Part shown: positions 7,856-16,264 of the stretch, piece by piece | How positions within the stretch are numbered: position 1 is the first letter of the stretch | Layout: every line of letters begins with the position of its first letter | NCBI GenBank assembly: GCA_020025255.1 | Contig: JAHHSK010000008.1 | Coordinates: 1 to 41,520, forward strand | DNA length: 41,520 bases | Direction of reading: 5' to 3' | Origin: Ruthenibacterium sp. | Lineage (GTDB): Bacteria; Bacillota; Clostridia; Oscillospirales; Ruminococcaceae | Notes under the pieces: model-generated | Database searches by the model: none | The model's input: only the letters and a program-made list of their open reading frames with translations | Told to the model about the DNA's origin: nothing | Translations under genes and position numbers: made by a program

Positions 7856-8665
7856 ATGGGTTTGTTTTCAGCACGATTCACAAAAGAGGGACCGGGCGTA
7901 CGCAAAGATGAACCGAAGAAAAAAGGGCTGGCTCGTTTTTTTGAAGTGCTTTTCCGGGATTACGGCAATATTGTCAAGGTGAATTTTTTGTTTCTTCTGT
8001 GCTGTATTCCAATGACGCTTACGCTTTTGTTCGGATATCTGTTTCACCAATATCTTGGCATGCTCCTGATTGCAGTGGTTTTGTATCTGCTGAGCTGCCT
8101 GCTGCTGGGCATGGGCATGACAAGCATGCATGGAATACTTGTAAAAGTGGTGCGCGATGAACCGTTTTATATGTGGCATGAATTCAAGCGCTATTGGAAA
8201 GACAACTGGAAGCAAAGCATGTCCGCAGGTGCCCTGTTCGGCACCGTTTTGGCGCTGGAGTGTGTTGCGGCATGGTATTATCTGCGCGTGCAGTCGAATC
8301 TGCGCGTAGTGTTCCTTGCGGTTGTTATGTTCAGCTTTTTTGCATTGGTTGTCAGCTGGACCTTTACCTGCCTGCAGATGCTGTTTTTGGATATGAAGCT
8401 TGGCGTTATGGTGAAAAACAGTCTGCTGATCCTGTGCGGATATATTAAGCGCACACTGCCCGCAGGGCTGCTGATGATCCTGATTTTCGGCGGTGTGTTC
8501 CTGTATACGCCGGTGCCTTTCCTGCCGATCGTGCTGCTGCTGGGGCTGCCGGCCATTACCGCATTGGTGGGGGATCTTTGGGCGTGGCCCGTTATGGAAG
8601 AATTGTTCCAGATCACACAACGGCAGGCGGAAAAGAAAGGGACGACGGAATCGCAAAATCCATAA
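7856..8665 (+). CDS. DUF624 (YesL-like) integral membrane protein
   Basis: Membrane protein of 269 residues with about five to six hydrophobic helices (for example LFLLCCIPMTLTLLFGYLF, LLIAVVLYLLSCLLLGMGM, FLAVVMFSFFALVVSW and the closing pair near 200-240). It begins MGLFSARFTKEGPGV with a basic, Lys/Pro-rich N-terminus, as in DUF624/YesL proteins, which often sit beside carbohydrate ABC transporter genes; no such genes are next to it here. Start chosen at ATG 7856 because GGGGAG (7841-7846) is nine bases away; ATG 7850 is too close and ATG 7811 lies in a leader hairpin. Function unknown. It has its own terminator (8686-8728). Confidence 0.8.
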   Translation: MGLFSARFTKEGPGVRKDEPKKKGLARFFEVLFRDYGNIVKVNFLFLLCCIPMTLTLLFGYLFHQYLGMLLIAVVLYLLSCLLLGMGMTSMHGILVKVVRDEPFYMWHEFKRYWKDNWKQSMSAGALFGTVLALECVAAWYYLRVQSNLRVVFLAVVMFSFFALVVSWTFTCLQMLFLDMKLGVMVKNSLLILCGYIKRTLPAGLLMILIFGGVFLYTPVPFLPIVLLLGLPAITALVGDLWAWPVMEELFQITQRQAEKKGTTESQNP

Positions 8666-8685
8666 AAGCATATACAAGCAGTATG

Positions 8686-8728
8686 AATCCGCATCGGAAA
8701 GGGAAACCTATTCCGGTGCGGATTTTTT
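8686..8728 (+). terminator. Terminator of the DUF624 gene
   Basis: AATCCGCATCGGAA pairs with TTCCGGTGCGGATT (one G-U pair), loop of about 11 bases, then TTTTTT. Confidence 0.9.
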
Positions 8729-8767
8729 CTGTAAAACAAAACTCGTTTTAATATTTATATAAAAGTG

Positions 8768-8796
8768 TTGACAAATTATTGAAACTGGAATACAAT
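8768..8796 (+). promoter_or_regulatory. Consensus sigma-A promoter of the RHH gene
   Basis: TTGACA (8768-8773), 17 bases, TACAAT (8791-8796). Leader of about 23 nt ending in AGGAGGCGG. Confidence 0.85.
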
Positions 8797-8825
8797 GATT
8801 TTGCAAGGAAAAGGAGGCGGGGCGC

Positions 8826-9473
8826 GTGAGTAAAAGTGTTTACAGTGTTGTTTTAATGGATGATGTAGTTCGGGAAATTGATCGGCTGGCCTATGAAGCG
8901 GGCACGAACCGTTCGAATATGATCAACCGGATTCTTGCACAATACGCCCAGCTGGCAACGCCGGAACAGCGGATTCAGGATATTTTTTCCTCGATCACGG
9001 ATGCGGTCAGCCGGCAGAATGCGCTGCAGATGATGCTTTCGGCATCCGATGCCATGCTTTCGATGCGCTCGGCCATTCATTATAAGTATAATCCCAGCAT
9101 GCGTTACGCAGTGGAAATTTTCCCGCATACGGGCGAGGAAATTGGAGAGATGCGTGCGGGGCTGCGCACACAGAATCCGTCGCTGCTTTTATATATCGGG
9201 CGGTTTTACAAGCTGTGGATGCAGCTGGAACAGGCGTATCTGCCGCAGCCGCGCCGCAGCACGGCACAGGGCGGACGCTTCACCCGGCGGCTGAGGATGC
9301 CGCAGACGATGGCAACAGCGCAGGAAGCCGGGCGTGCGATCGCGGCGTATATCGGATTGTTTGACGACTGCATGCAGACGTTCTTCGATCATTTGCAAGA
9401 CCCGCCGGCGGCATCGCGTGCAGTGGAAGGCTGTTACCGTGCGGGGCTGGATGCGCAAACGGCTGAATTGTAG
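8826..9473 (+). CDS. Ribbon-helix-helix (CopG/Arc-type) putative DNA-binding protein
   Basis: Protein of 215 residues starting at a GTG eight bases after AGGAGG. The first 45 residues (SVVLMDDVVREIDRLAYEAG, NRSNMINRILAQY) read as a ribbon-helix-helix fold: a short strand followed by two helices, the second with the NRSNMIN pattern of CopG/MetJ-type repressors. The remaining 170 residues are mainly helical and contain no motif I recognise; they include RRSTAQGGRFTRRLRMP, a basic stretch. It may be a transcription regulator with an effector or oligomerisation domain. It sits directly upstream of clpB (66 bases), with no terminator between, so clpB may be read from this strong promoter. Function otherwise unknown. 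Confidence 0.7.
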   Translation: MSKSVYSVVLMDDVVREIDRLAYEAGTNRSNMINRILAQYAQLATPEQRIQDIFSSITDAVSRQNALQMMLSASDAMLSMRSAIHYKYNPSMRYAVEIFPHTGEEIGEMRAGLRTQNPSLLLYIGRFYKLWMQLEQAYLPQPRRSTAQGGRFTRRLRMPQTMATAQEAGRAIAAYIGLFDDCMQTFFDHLQDPPAASRAVEGCYRAGLDAQTAEL

Positions 9474-9539
9474 GGCGGATAAGATCACGCAGCGATACGA
9501 TATAAACTGAATTGAAACATGCAAAAAGGAGTGAAGGTT

Positions 9540-12134
9540 ATGAATGCACAGAAAATGACGCAGAAATCATTGGAAGCATTGCAGGCGGCGCAGACGCTTG
9601 CAATCGAATATGAAAATCAGGCACTTTGTCCCGAACATTTGTTTTGTGCACTGCTCAATCAGCAGGACGGCTTGATTCCGCAGCTGTTTACCAAAATGGG
9701 GGTTGAACCGGGCAATCTTGCCGCGGCATTTGCCAAGAAAGTGAGTGAGCTGCCCCATGTTACCGGTTCGGGCCGCGAAGCAGATAAGGTGTATATCACG
9801 CCGGAGCTGGATCGTGCGCTGACCGCGGCGGAAAAATCGGCATCCGCCATGAAGGATGAATATGTTTCGGTGGAGCATCTGGTGCTTGGTATGATGGATG
9901 CCCCCAATGCCGCAGTAAAGGAAGTGCTGCGCCAGTTTTCGGTGGATAAAGCACGTTTTTTGGAAACGCTGGCACAGGTTCGCGGCAATCAGCGCGTGAC
10001 GAGTGACAACCCGGAAAGCACCTATGACGTGCTGGCGAAATACGGGCAGGATCTTGTGGAATTGGCGCGGCAGCAGAAGCTGGACCCGGTGATCGGGCGG
10101 GACGCCGAAATCCGAAATGTCATCCGAATCCTTTCGCGCAAAACAAAGAACAATCCGGTATTGATCGGGGAGCCGGGCGTGGGCAAGACGGCAATCGCCG
10201 AAGGGCTGGCACTGCGTATCGTGCGCGGAGATGTTCCGGTGAATCTGAAAAACCGCAAGGTGTTCAGCCTGGATATGGGCGCGCTGGTTGCGGGTGCAAA
10301 ATACCGCGGCGAATTTGAAGAGCGTCTCAAGAGTGTCCTGCAGGAAGTGAAAAAGAGCGAAGGCGAGATCATCCTGTTTATCGACGAGCTGCACACGATC
10401 GTGGGAGCGGGCAAAACGGACGGAGCCATGGATGCGGGCAATATCCTGAAACCGATGCTTGCGCGCGGAGAGCTGCACTGCATCGGTGCCACCACATTGA
10501 ATGAATATCGTCAGTATATCGAAAAGGATGCCGCACTGGAGCGCCGGTTCCAGCCGGTCATGGTGGATGAGCCGACGGTGGAGGATACGGTTTCGATCCT
10601 GCGCGGGCTGAAGGAACGCTATGAGGTGTTCCACGGCGTCAAGATCCAGGATAATGCACTGATTGCGGCGGCCGTGCTTTCCGATCGGTATATCACCGAC
10701 CGGTTCCTGCCGGATAAGGCAATCGACCTTGTGGATGAGGCGTGTGCGATGATCCGCACCGAGTTGGATTCTTCGCCGGCGGAAATGGACGATCTGCGCC
10801 GCAAGATCATGCAGCATGAAATCGAAGAAGCGGCACTGAAAAAGGAAACCGACCAGCTTTCGGCAGAACGTCTTGCCGATCTGCGCAAAGAGCTTGCATC
10901 CATGCGGGAGGAATTCAGCGAAATGAGTGCCCGCTGGGAAAATGAAAAATCGGCTTTGGGCAAGGTGCAGCATCTGCGCGAAGAACTCGAGCGCGTGAAT
11001 GGGGAAATCGACAAAGCGGAACGCGAATATGATTTGAATCGGGCAGCGGAACTGAAATACGGGCAGCTGCCGCAGATAAAAAAAGAGCTGGAAGAGGAAG
11101 AACAGCGTGCAGCAGCGGCAGAAAAGGATACGACCTTGCTGCATGACCGTGTGACGGAAGAAGAAATTGCACGCATTGTCGGCCGCTGGACGGGTATCCC
11201 CGTGGCAAAGCTGGTAGAAGGCGAGCGGGAAAAGCTGCTCAAGCTGGAGGATATCCTGCATCGCCGTGTGATCGGGCAGAATGAAGCCGTAGAACGCGTG
11301 ACGCAAGCGATTCTGCGCAGCCGTGCAGGCATTGCAGACGCAAACCGGCCGATTGGCAGCTTTTTGTTCCTGGGGCCGACCGGCGTGGGCAAAACCGAAC
11401 TGGCAAAAGCCTTGGCAGAAGTGCTGTTTGATGATGAACGCAGCATTGTGCGTATCGATATGAGCGAATATATGGAGAAATACTCCGTCAGCCGTCTGAT
11501 CGGGGCGCCTCCGGGCTATGTCGGATATGAAGAAGGCGGCCAGCTGACCGAGGCTGTGCGCCGCAAGCCGTACAGTGTGGTGCTGTTCGATGAAATCGAA
11601 AAGGCACACCCGGATGTATTCAATGTACTGCTTCAGGTATTGGATGACGGAAGAATCACGGACAGTCAGGGCAGAACGGTCGATTTTAAAAATACGATCA
11701 TCATTCTGACATCGAATCTGGGGTCATCGTTCCTATTGGAAGGCATCGAAAACGGCGAAATCACACCGCAGGCGCGTGCACAGGTGGACGCCCTGCTCAA
11801 GCAGTCGTTCCGGCCGGAATTCCTCAACCGCCTGGACGAGATCGTTTATTATAAACCGCTGACAAAGACGGAAATTTCACAAGTTGTGGATCTGATGCTG
11901 GGGGATCTGCTGCATCGGCTGGCCGAAAAGCAGCTGGTGCTGCATGTGACGGATGCGGCAAAGCGGCAGATCGTGGACAACGGGTACGATCCGGTGTACG
12001 GCGCACGTCCGCTGAAGCGATATATTCAGCAGAAGGTGGAAACCCTTGTGGCACGCCATATCATCCAGAACGATCCGGCACCGGGTGATGAAATCACAGT
12101 CGATGCACAGGAAGATGGATTGTATCTCCGATAA
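9540..12134 (+). CDS. clpB: Disaggregating chaperone ClpB
   Basis: Hexameric AAA+ chaperone that threads aggregated proteins with DnaK help. 864 residues, the normal size. Domains in order: Clp N-domain (1-145), NBD1 with Walker A GEPGVGKT at 210-217 and Walker B FIDELH, the long coiled-coil middle domain (about 400-525) that separates ClpB from ClpA/ClpC, NBD2 with GPTGVGKTE near 605 and VVLFDEIEKAHPDV, and the C-terminal small domain. There is no ClpP-binding IGF/L loop evident, consistent with ClpB. Start ATG 9540 follows AAAAGGAGTG; ATG 9519 upstream has no ribosome site. I find no CIRCE or CtsR box before it, so the usual heat-shock control is not visible; transcription may come from the preceding RHH gene. 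Confidence 0.97.
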   Translation: MNAQKMTQKSLEALQAAQTLAIEYENQALCPEHLFCALLNQQDGLIPQLFTKMGVEPGNLAAAFAKKVSELPHVTGSGREADKVYITPELDRALTAAEKSASAMKDEYVSVEHLVLGMMDAPNAAVKEVLRQFSVDKARFLETLAQVRGNQRVTSDNPESTYDVLAKYGQDLVELARQQKLDPVIGRDAEIRNVIRILSRKTKNNPVLIGEPGVGKTAIAEGLALRIVRGDVPVNLKNRKVFSLDMGALVAGAKYRGEFEERLKSVLQEVKKSEGEIILFIDELHTIVGAGKTDGAMDAGNILKPMLARGELHCIGATTLNEYRQYIEKDAALERRFQPVMVDEPTVEDTVSILRGLKERYEVFHGVKIQDNALIAAAVLSDRYITDRFLPDKAIDLVDEACAMIRTELDSSPAEMDDLRRKIMQHEIEEAALKKETDQLSAERLADLRKELASMREEFSEMSARWENEKSALGKVQHLREELERVNGEIDKAEREYDLNRAAELKYGQLPQIKKELEEEEQRAAAAEKDTTLLHDRVTEEEIARIVGRWTGIPVAKLVEGEREKLLKLEDILHRRVIGQNEAVERVTQAILRSRAGIADANRPIGSFLFLGPTGVGKTELAKALAEVLFDDERSIVRIDMSEYMEKYSVSRLIGAPPGYVGYEEGGQLTEAVRRKPYSVVLFDEIEKAHPDVFNVLLQVLDDGRITDSQGRTVDFKNTIIILTSNLGSSFLLEGIENGEITPQARAQVDALLKQSFRPEFLNRLDEIVYYKPLTKTEISQVVDLMLGDLLHRLAEKQLVLHVTDAAKRQIVDNGYDPVYGARPLKRYIQQKVETLVARHIIQNDPAPGDEITVDAQEDGLYLR

Positions 12135-12137
12135 TAT

Positions 12138-12175
12138 AAAAAGCCCGGCTTTCCGTACGGAAAGCCAGGCTTTTT
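12138..12175. terminator. Bidirectional terminator between clpB and the MATE gene
   Basis: Near-perfect palindrome (AAAAAGCC, mismatch, GGCTTTCCGTACGGAAAGCC, mismatch, GGCTTTTT), with A- and T-tracts on both sides for the convergent genes. Confidence 0.9.
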
Positions 12176-12189
12176 GTGTTTTTTGAAAA

Positions 12190-13563
12190 TCAAACGGAGT
12201 CCGGGGCAAGCGCGCGGCGGCGTTCCAAAACACCGCGGATGCATTTGACATAAATAAAAATCGAGACAAGCGGGGCAAGGATATCGGAAATCGGCTCTGC
12301 ATAAAATACGGCCTGGGCACCATACACAGCCGGCAGGATAAAGACAGCGGCAAAGTAAACGAGCTTGCGCCACATGGAAAGCGGAAGGGCAAGCTTGACA
12401 AGCCCCAAGGCGGTAAAGCCATCGATGATTTCATACTGAATACCCAGCGGCAGCAAAGCCATGGTGCAGATTTTGATAGCCGAAAAGGCCATTTCGGCAA
12501 TGTGGGCATCGGTTGTGAACAGACGAACGAAAAGAGGCCCGGCGGTATGGGCGGCGATTGTCATAATGCCGGTGAACAGCAGACACAGCCCGAACAGATA
12601 GGTTTGGGCTTTTTTTACGCGGTCTGTCTGATATGCGCCATAGTTATAGCTTAAAATAGACTGGGTTCCGCCGGTGATGCCGCCCAAAGGCATGGTCACT
12701 ACAAGCATGAAGCTCTGGGTGATCGTGGCGCAGGTGATGAGTGCATCGCCGTTTGCCGCGCCGCCGTAGTGCTGAAGTACTGCATTCATGGCAATGATCA
12801 TAACGTTATCCAGTGCAATGATGATGAACGGGGAAAGCCCAAGCGTCAGAACCCGGCGCATAATGGCAAACGAATAACCGCCGGTTGTGATGCGGATATG
12901 CGGCTTGTGCCCGAACAAAAAGCACAGGGTATACAGGCAGCTTGCCAGCTGGGAAAGCACGGTTGCAATGGCGGCACCGCGCACACCCATGTTCAGAACA
13001 AAGATAAATACCGGGTCAAGAATGATGTTGAGCACTGCGCCGAGAACCACTGATTTCATGCCATCCGAAGCAAAGCCCTGACACACGATGAACTGGTTGA
13101 GACCGGATGCCAAAAGCGCAAACGGCGTGCCCAAAAGGTAAATGGTAAAGTAGGCATCGGCATACGCATAGGTGGCATCGCTTGCGCCGAACAGGCGCAG
13201 CATCGGTTCCCGCAGCGGCAGGATGACAGCGGGCAGGATGACCGAAAAAACACACAGCATCAAAAAGCAGTTGGCAAGAATGGCGCGCGCAGAATCGACA
13301 TCGCCCTCACCGCGCTTGATGCTCAAAAGCGGCGCGCCCCCGGCGCCGATCAGAAAGGCAACCGAGCCGACCATGGTTACTACCGGGCCGCAGACCCCTG
13401 CACCGGCCAGCGCCAGCGCACCTTCACCGGGGATCTGCCCGATAAAGATACGATCGACAATACTGTAGAACACCGCAATGAACTGCGCAAGCATGCTGGG
13501 AAGCGCAATGCGCCAGATAAGCGATGAAATTTTCCCGTTTCCGAGATCGTTTTGACTTTTCAA
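12190..13563 (-). CDS. MATE family multidrug/Na+ antiporter
   Basis: Inner-membrane exporter of 457 residues with about 12 hydrophobic helices in two halves. N-terminal features (KISSLIWRIALPSMLAQ, YSIVDRIFIGQIPGEGALAL, then GVCGPVVTMVGSVAFLIGAG) are typical of the NorM/DinF/MepA MATE proteins; substrate cannot be predicted. The reading frame opens with TTG at 13563 (TTG AAA AGT CAA), preceded by AAGGAG at seven bases; no ATG with a ribosome site is near. Convergent with clpB, sharing the terminator at 12138-12175. Confidence 0.92.
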   Translation of the reverse strand: MKSQNDLGNGKISSLIWRIALPSMLAQFIAVFYSIVDRIFIGQIPGEGALALAGAGVCGPVVTMVGSVAFLIGAGGAPLLSIKRGEGDVDSARAILANCFLMLCVFSVILPAVILPLREPMLRLFGASDATYAYADAYFTIYLLGTPFALLASGLNQFIVCQGFASDGMKSVVLGAVLNIILDPVFIFVLNMGVRGAAIATVLSQLASCLYTLCFLFGHKPHIRITTGGYSFAIMRRVLTLGLSPFIIIALDNVMIIAMNAVLQHYGGAANGDALITCATITQSFMLVVTMPLGGITGGTQSILSYNYGAYQTDRVKKAQTYLFGLCLLFTGIMTIAAHTAGPLFVRLFTTDAHIAEMAFSAIKICTMALLPLGIQYEIIDGFTALGLVKLALPLSMWRKLVYFAAVFILPAVYGAQAVFYAEPISDILAPLVSIFIYVKCIRGVLERRRALAPDSV

Positions 13564-13674
13564 GTGAATTCTCCTTACAGCATAAAGTAAATGGAACCGT
13601 GTTACGTGCGTTTCTCTGCAACCTATGATAGCGCGTTTTTACAGCGAAAAAAAGGGGGAGGCAAAAAATCAGCA

Positions 13675-13709
13675 AAAAGACCGCCGGACTTTCAACATCA
13701 GGCGGCCTG
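13675..13709 (-). terminator. Terminator of the MFS gene
   Basis: On the minus strand AGGCCGCCTGA pairs with TCCGGCGGTCT (one mismatch, one G-U), followed by TTTTTG. Confidence 0.75.
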
Positions 13710-13735
13710 TTTGTTTAAAATGAAGAGAAAATCGG

Positions 13736-15010
13736 TCAGTCATCGATATCCAATGCTTCCAGTCCTTTTTTGGCAGTCGGTTTGGCATCGCCGTGGCGGA
13801 CAAAAAGCATGGTGACAAAACTGGCCATTACGAAAAAGGCAGCGTATGGAAATAGCGTTCGGTAGCCGACATGTTCCATAAGGATATTGGAAAGGATCGG
13901 AGTGAAGATTTGCGCCGACATGGAAACGGTGTAATAATATCCCGTGTATTTGCCTACATCCGAACCCTTGCTCAATTCGACGACCATAGGATAGCTGTTT
14001 ACATTGATGAACGCCCAGCCCACCCCGGCAAGGGCGAAGAAGAAGTACAGCAGCGGAGTGACGCGGTGGAAGAATATGCCTGCAAAAAAAGAGGAGGCAA
14101 GGAAAAATACGCCCACAAGGATCGTGCGCTTGCGCCCGATGCGCTGGGCGATCATTCCGACAGGCATATAAGAGACGATCGCTGCAACCGTGCATACCAT
14201 CAGCACCAAGGCAAAGTTGCCCTGAAGCTCCTGTTCGGCATAACGGCTGAAGGCCGAGGTGACGGCGTTATAGCCGAAGAACCAGAAAAACACACTCATC
14301 AGGATGAAAACCAAGCTGCGGAATACCGGCTTTGGCATTTTGCCGCCTTCAGAGGAAAGTGCCTCATCCTGTTCGCAAACCCCGGCTTGGGCATCGATTT
14401 CTTCCCGCTGTGCCACAAGCAGCGGTTCCTTGATCTGCCAGAAAAGCACCGCAATGCACAGCGCCATAACAACACCCAGAATCGCAAAGACTGTGGTGTA
14501 TTGCGGGTTTTCACCTGTTACGGGGAAAATCAGCATCGTCAGAAGCATCAGCATGCCGCCAACGGCACCCATAAGATTGATGACGGCGTTGCCCTGACTG
14601 CGCAGCGGCTTTGGTGTGACATCCGGCATCAAAGCCACAGCGGGGCTTCGGTAGGTGGACATAGCAAACAGCACAAGCCCCAGCCCGATGAAGAACAGCA
14701 CAACGTTGTGCCGGCGCTGTGCGATCGGCATAAGCGTCAGGCACAAAAGAGCAAGGATCGTGCCGCCGAGGATGTAAGGCATGCGCCGTCCGATCCGTGT
14801 ACGGGTCTTGTCACTCAGCTTGCCGAACAAAGGCAGCATGAACAGCGCAAGGATGTTATCCAAAGCCATGACAATGCCGATGTGACTGTCCCGAATGTGG
14901 AATTCATCTTTCAGGATCAAAGGAATGGCGTTGTCGTACATCTGCCAGAATGCGCAGATCGACATGAACGCAAGACCTACAAAAAAGGTGCGTTTGTAAT
15001 TGAGCTTCAT
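13736..15010 (-). CDS. MFS transporter, SLC45/GPH-like
   Basis: Permease of 424 residues with 12 predicted helices. The loop GKLSDKTRTRIGRRMPYILGG between helices 2 and 3 is the major-facilitator signature, and RSPAVALMPDVTPKPLRSQG followed by NAVINLMGAVGG is characteristic of SLC45/sucrose-transporter-like members found in Clostridia. A hydrophilic central loop lies at about 205-225. Probably imports a sugar or sugar derivative. ATG at 15010 follows AAAGGAGG. It lies 85 bases downstream of the Gfo/Idh/MocA oxidoreductase gene on the same strand; uptake plus oxidation of a carbohydrate or polyol is a reasonable joint role (inference). Confidence 0.88.
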   Translation of the reverse strand: MKLNYKRTFFVGLAFMSICAFWQMYDNAIPLILKDEFHIRDSHIGIVMALDNILALFMLPLFGKLSDKTRTRIGRRMPYILGGTILALLCLTLMPIAQRRHNVVLFFIGLGLVLFAMSTYRSPAVALMPDVTPKPLRSQGNAVINLMGAVGGMLMLLTMLIFPVTGENPQYTTVFAILGVVMALCIAVLFWQIKEPLLVAQREEIDAQAGVCEQDEALSSEGGKMPKPVFRSLVFILMSVFFWFFGYNAVTSAFSRYAEQELQGNFALVLMVCTVAAIVSYMPVGMIAQRIGRKRTILVGVFFLASSFFAGIFFHRVTPLLYFFFALAGVGWAFINVNSYPMVVELSKGSDVGKYTGYYYTVSMSAQIFTPILSNILMEHVGYRTLFPYAAFFVMASFVTMLFVRHGDAKPTAKKGLEALDIDD

Positions 15011-15094
15011 CGCACGAAGCCTCCTTTTGTGTATGATACCTTATTTTATCATATTGCACCGTTTTTGAAAATAGAAAAATACCACGAGGGACGT

Positions 15095-16072
15095 TTAAGG
15101 ATAGGGAATGCCAAAGGAATGAAGGAGTGAATCGGCGGTGCGCAGCACGCGAAGGGAGCTGCTGCTGTCCAAAACAGAACATTCCGCTTTGTGCTGGCGC
15201 ACAGCGTCGGCAAAGGCAAGCACTTCGTATTCGAACCCTGCACCGGGCAAAGCGGCTGCACTGGGAAAGGGAACCTCGTACACCGATTCGGGCAGATGCA
15301 CCGTGATGCGTTCCGGTGACCAGAGCGGGCCGTGCACAAGGACCATTCCGTTTTCGCAAAAGATCTGTGCAAGATCCGGGATATCGCAGCGCCCTTCTGC
15401 AAGAATGGAAGCCTGTATGCCGCCGGGATAGGAAAGACGGATATTGTCGGCAAGATCGGCGCCGAGGCTTCCTTTGATGCAGCTGCCGGAGATCGAGCTG
15501 GGCATGGTAAAAACGGCAAGGTCGGCAAGGGTCAGTGCATATATGCCGATATCCATTAGGATGCCGCCGCCCAAAGAGGGCTTGGCAATACGCGGGATAT
15601 CCTGCATATTGCTGCCAAGAGCAAAATGCATCGAACATATTTTTCCAAGCGCGGGGGTGTTCAGAGCACGGCGCAGTGCCGCAGCAAACGGCAGGGCGCG
15701 TGTCCACATGGCTTCGGCCAGGATAAGACCCTTGCTGCGCGCAAGAGCAAAGAGGCGCTCGGCACAATCGGCAGAAAGGGTCAGGGGCTTTTCGCACAGA
15801 ACATGCTTGCCCGCAGCAAGGGCGCGTTCGATCCAAGGGGCATGCAGCGGATGGATCAGCCCGATATAGATGACATCGACCAGCGGATCATCCAGCAGCG
15901 CATCGTAGCCCTCGCAGCAGGTTTCAAAGTGATACTGGCGCATCAGGTCTTGCGCGCGCGCATAGTCGGAGGCACCGATCGCATAGGGGATGAGGACATT
16001 GCGCAGACCGTTTAAGGTGCGCGCCATTCGATGCGCGATATTTCCGGCAGAAAGAATGGCAAAACGAAGCAT
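15095..16072 (-). CDS. Gfo/Idh/MocA family NAD(P)-dependent oxidoreductase
   Basis: Soluble dehydrogenase of 325 residues. The Rossmann N-terminal half begins with LRFAILSAGNIAHRMARTL (a G-x-N-x-A nucleotide motif), followed by DPLVDVIYIGLIHPLHAPW and GKHVLCEKPLTL, the EKP motif of this family. The C-terminal half is the substrate-binding alpha/beta domain, with GGGILMDIGIYALTL at about 170-185 carrying the D(I)G(I)Y catalytic region. Likely acts on a sugar, inositol or related compound; the neighbouring MFS transporter may supply it. Divergent from asnA with its own promoter at 16116-16144. Ribosome site GAAAGGACGG. Confidence 0.92.
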   Translation of the reverse strand: MLRFAILSAGNIAHRMARTLNGLRNVLIPYAIGASDYARAQDLMRQYHFETCCEGYDALLDDPLVDVIYIGLIHPLHAPWIERALAAGKHVLCEKPLTLSADCAERLFALARSKGLILAEAMWTRALPFAAALRRALNTPALGKICSMHFALGSNMQDIPRIAKPSLGGGILMDIGIYALTLADLAVFTMPSSISGSCIKGSLGADLADNIRLSYPGGIQASILAEGRCDIPDLAQIFCENGMVLVHGPLWSPERITVHLPESVYEVPFPSAAALPGAGFEYEVLAFADAVRQHKAECSVLDSSSSLRVLRTADSLLHSFGIPYP

Positions 16073-16115
16073 AGCAGTACCGTCCTTTCATAATTTGTAT
16101 AGGCAGGATGCTGAC

Positions 16116-16144
16116 AGTATAGCATGATGTGTGCCGCAGCACAA
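16116..16144 (-). promoter_or_regulatory. Promoter of the oxidoreductase-MFS operon
   Basis: Minus strand TTGTGC (16139-16144), 17 bases, TATACT (16116-16121), with extended TG before the -10. Faces the asnA promoter. Confidence 0.6.
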
Positions 16145-16195
16145 GCAAAAATACAGCATTGCGGCAGCATTGAAAAAAGAACAAAAATGTGCGGG

Positions 16196-16224
16196 TTGAA
16201 CGCAGGCGGCGGGAGTGGTATACT
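16196..16224 (+). promoter_or_regulatory. Sigma-A promoter of asnA
   Basis: TTGAAC (16196-16201), 17 bases, TATACT (16219-16224), with extended TG at 16216-16217. Confidence 0.75.
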
Positions 16225-16264
16225 GTTTTCAATATTCGTTGAACAGGGAAAAGGAGGAAAACGC

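Noticed and set aside
9474..9539. CIRCE or CtsR operator before clpB
   Set aside because: No matching inverted repeat or GGTCAAA direct repeat is present.
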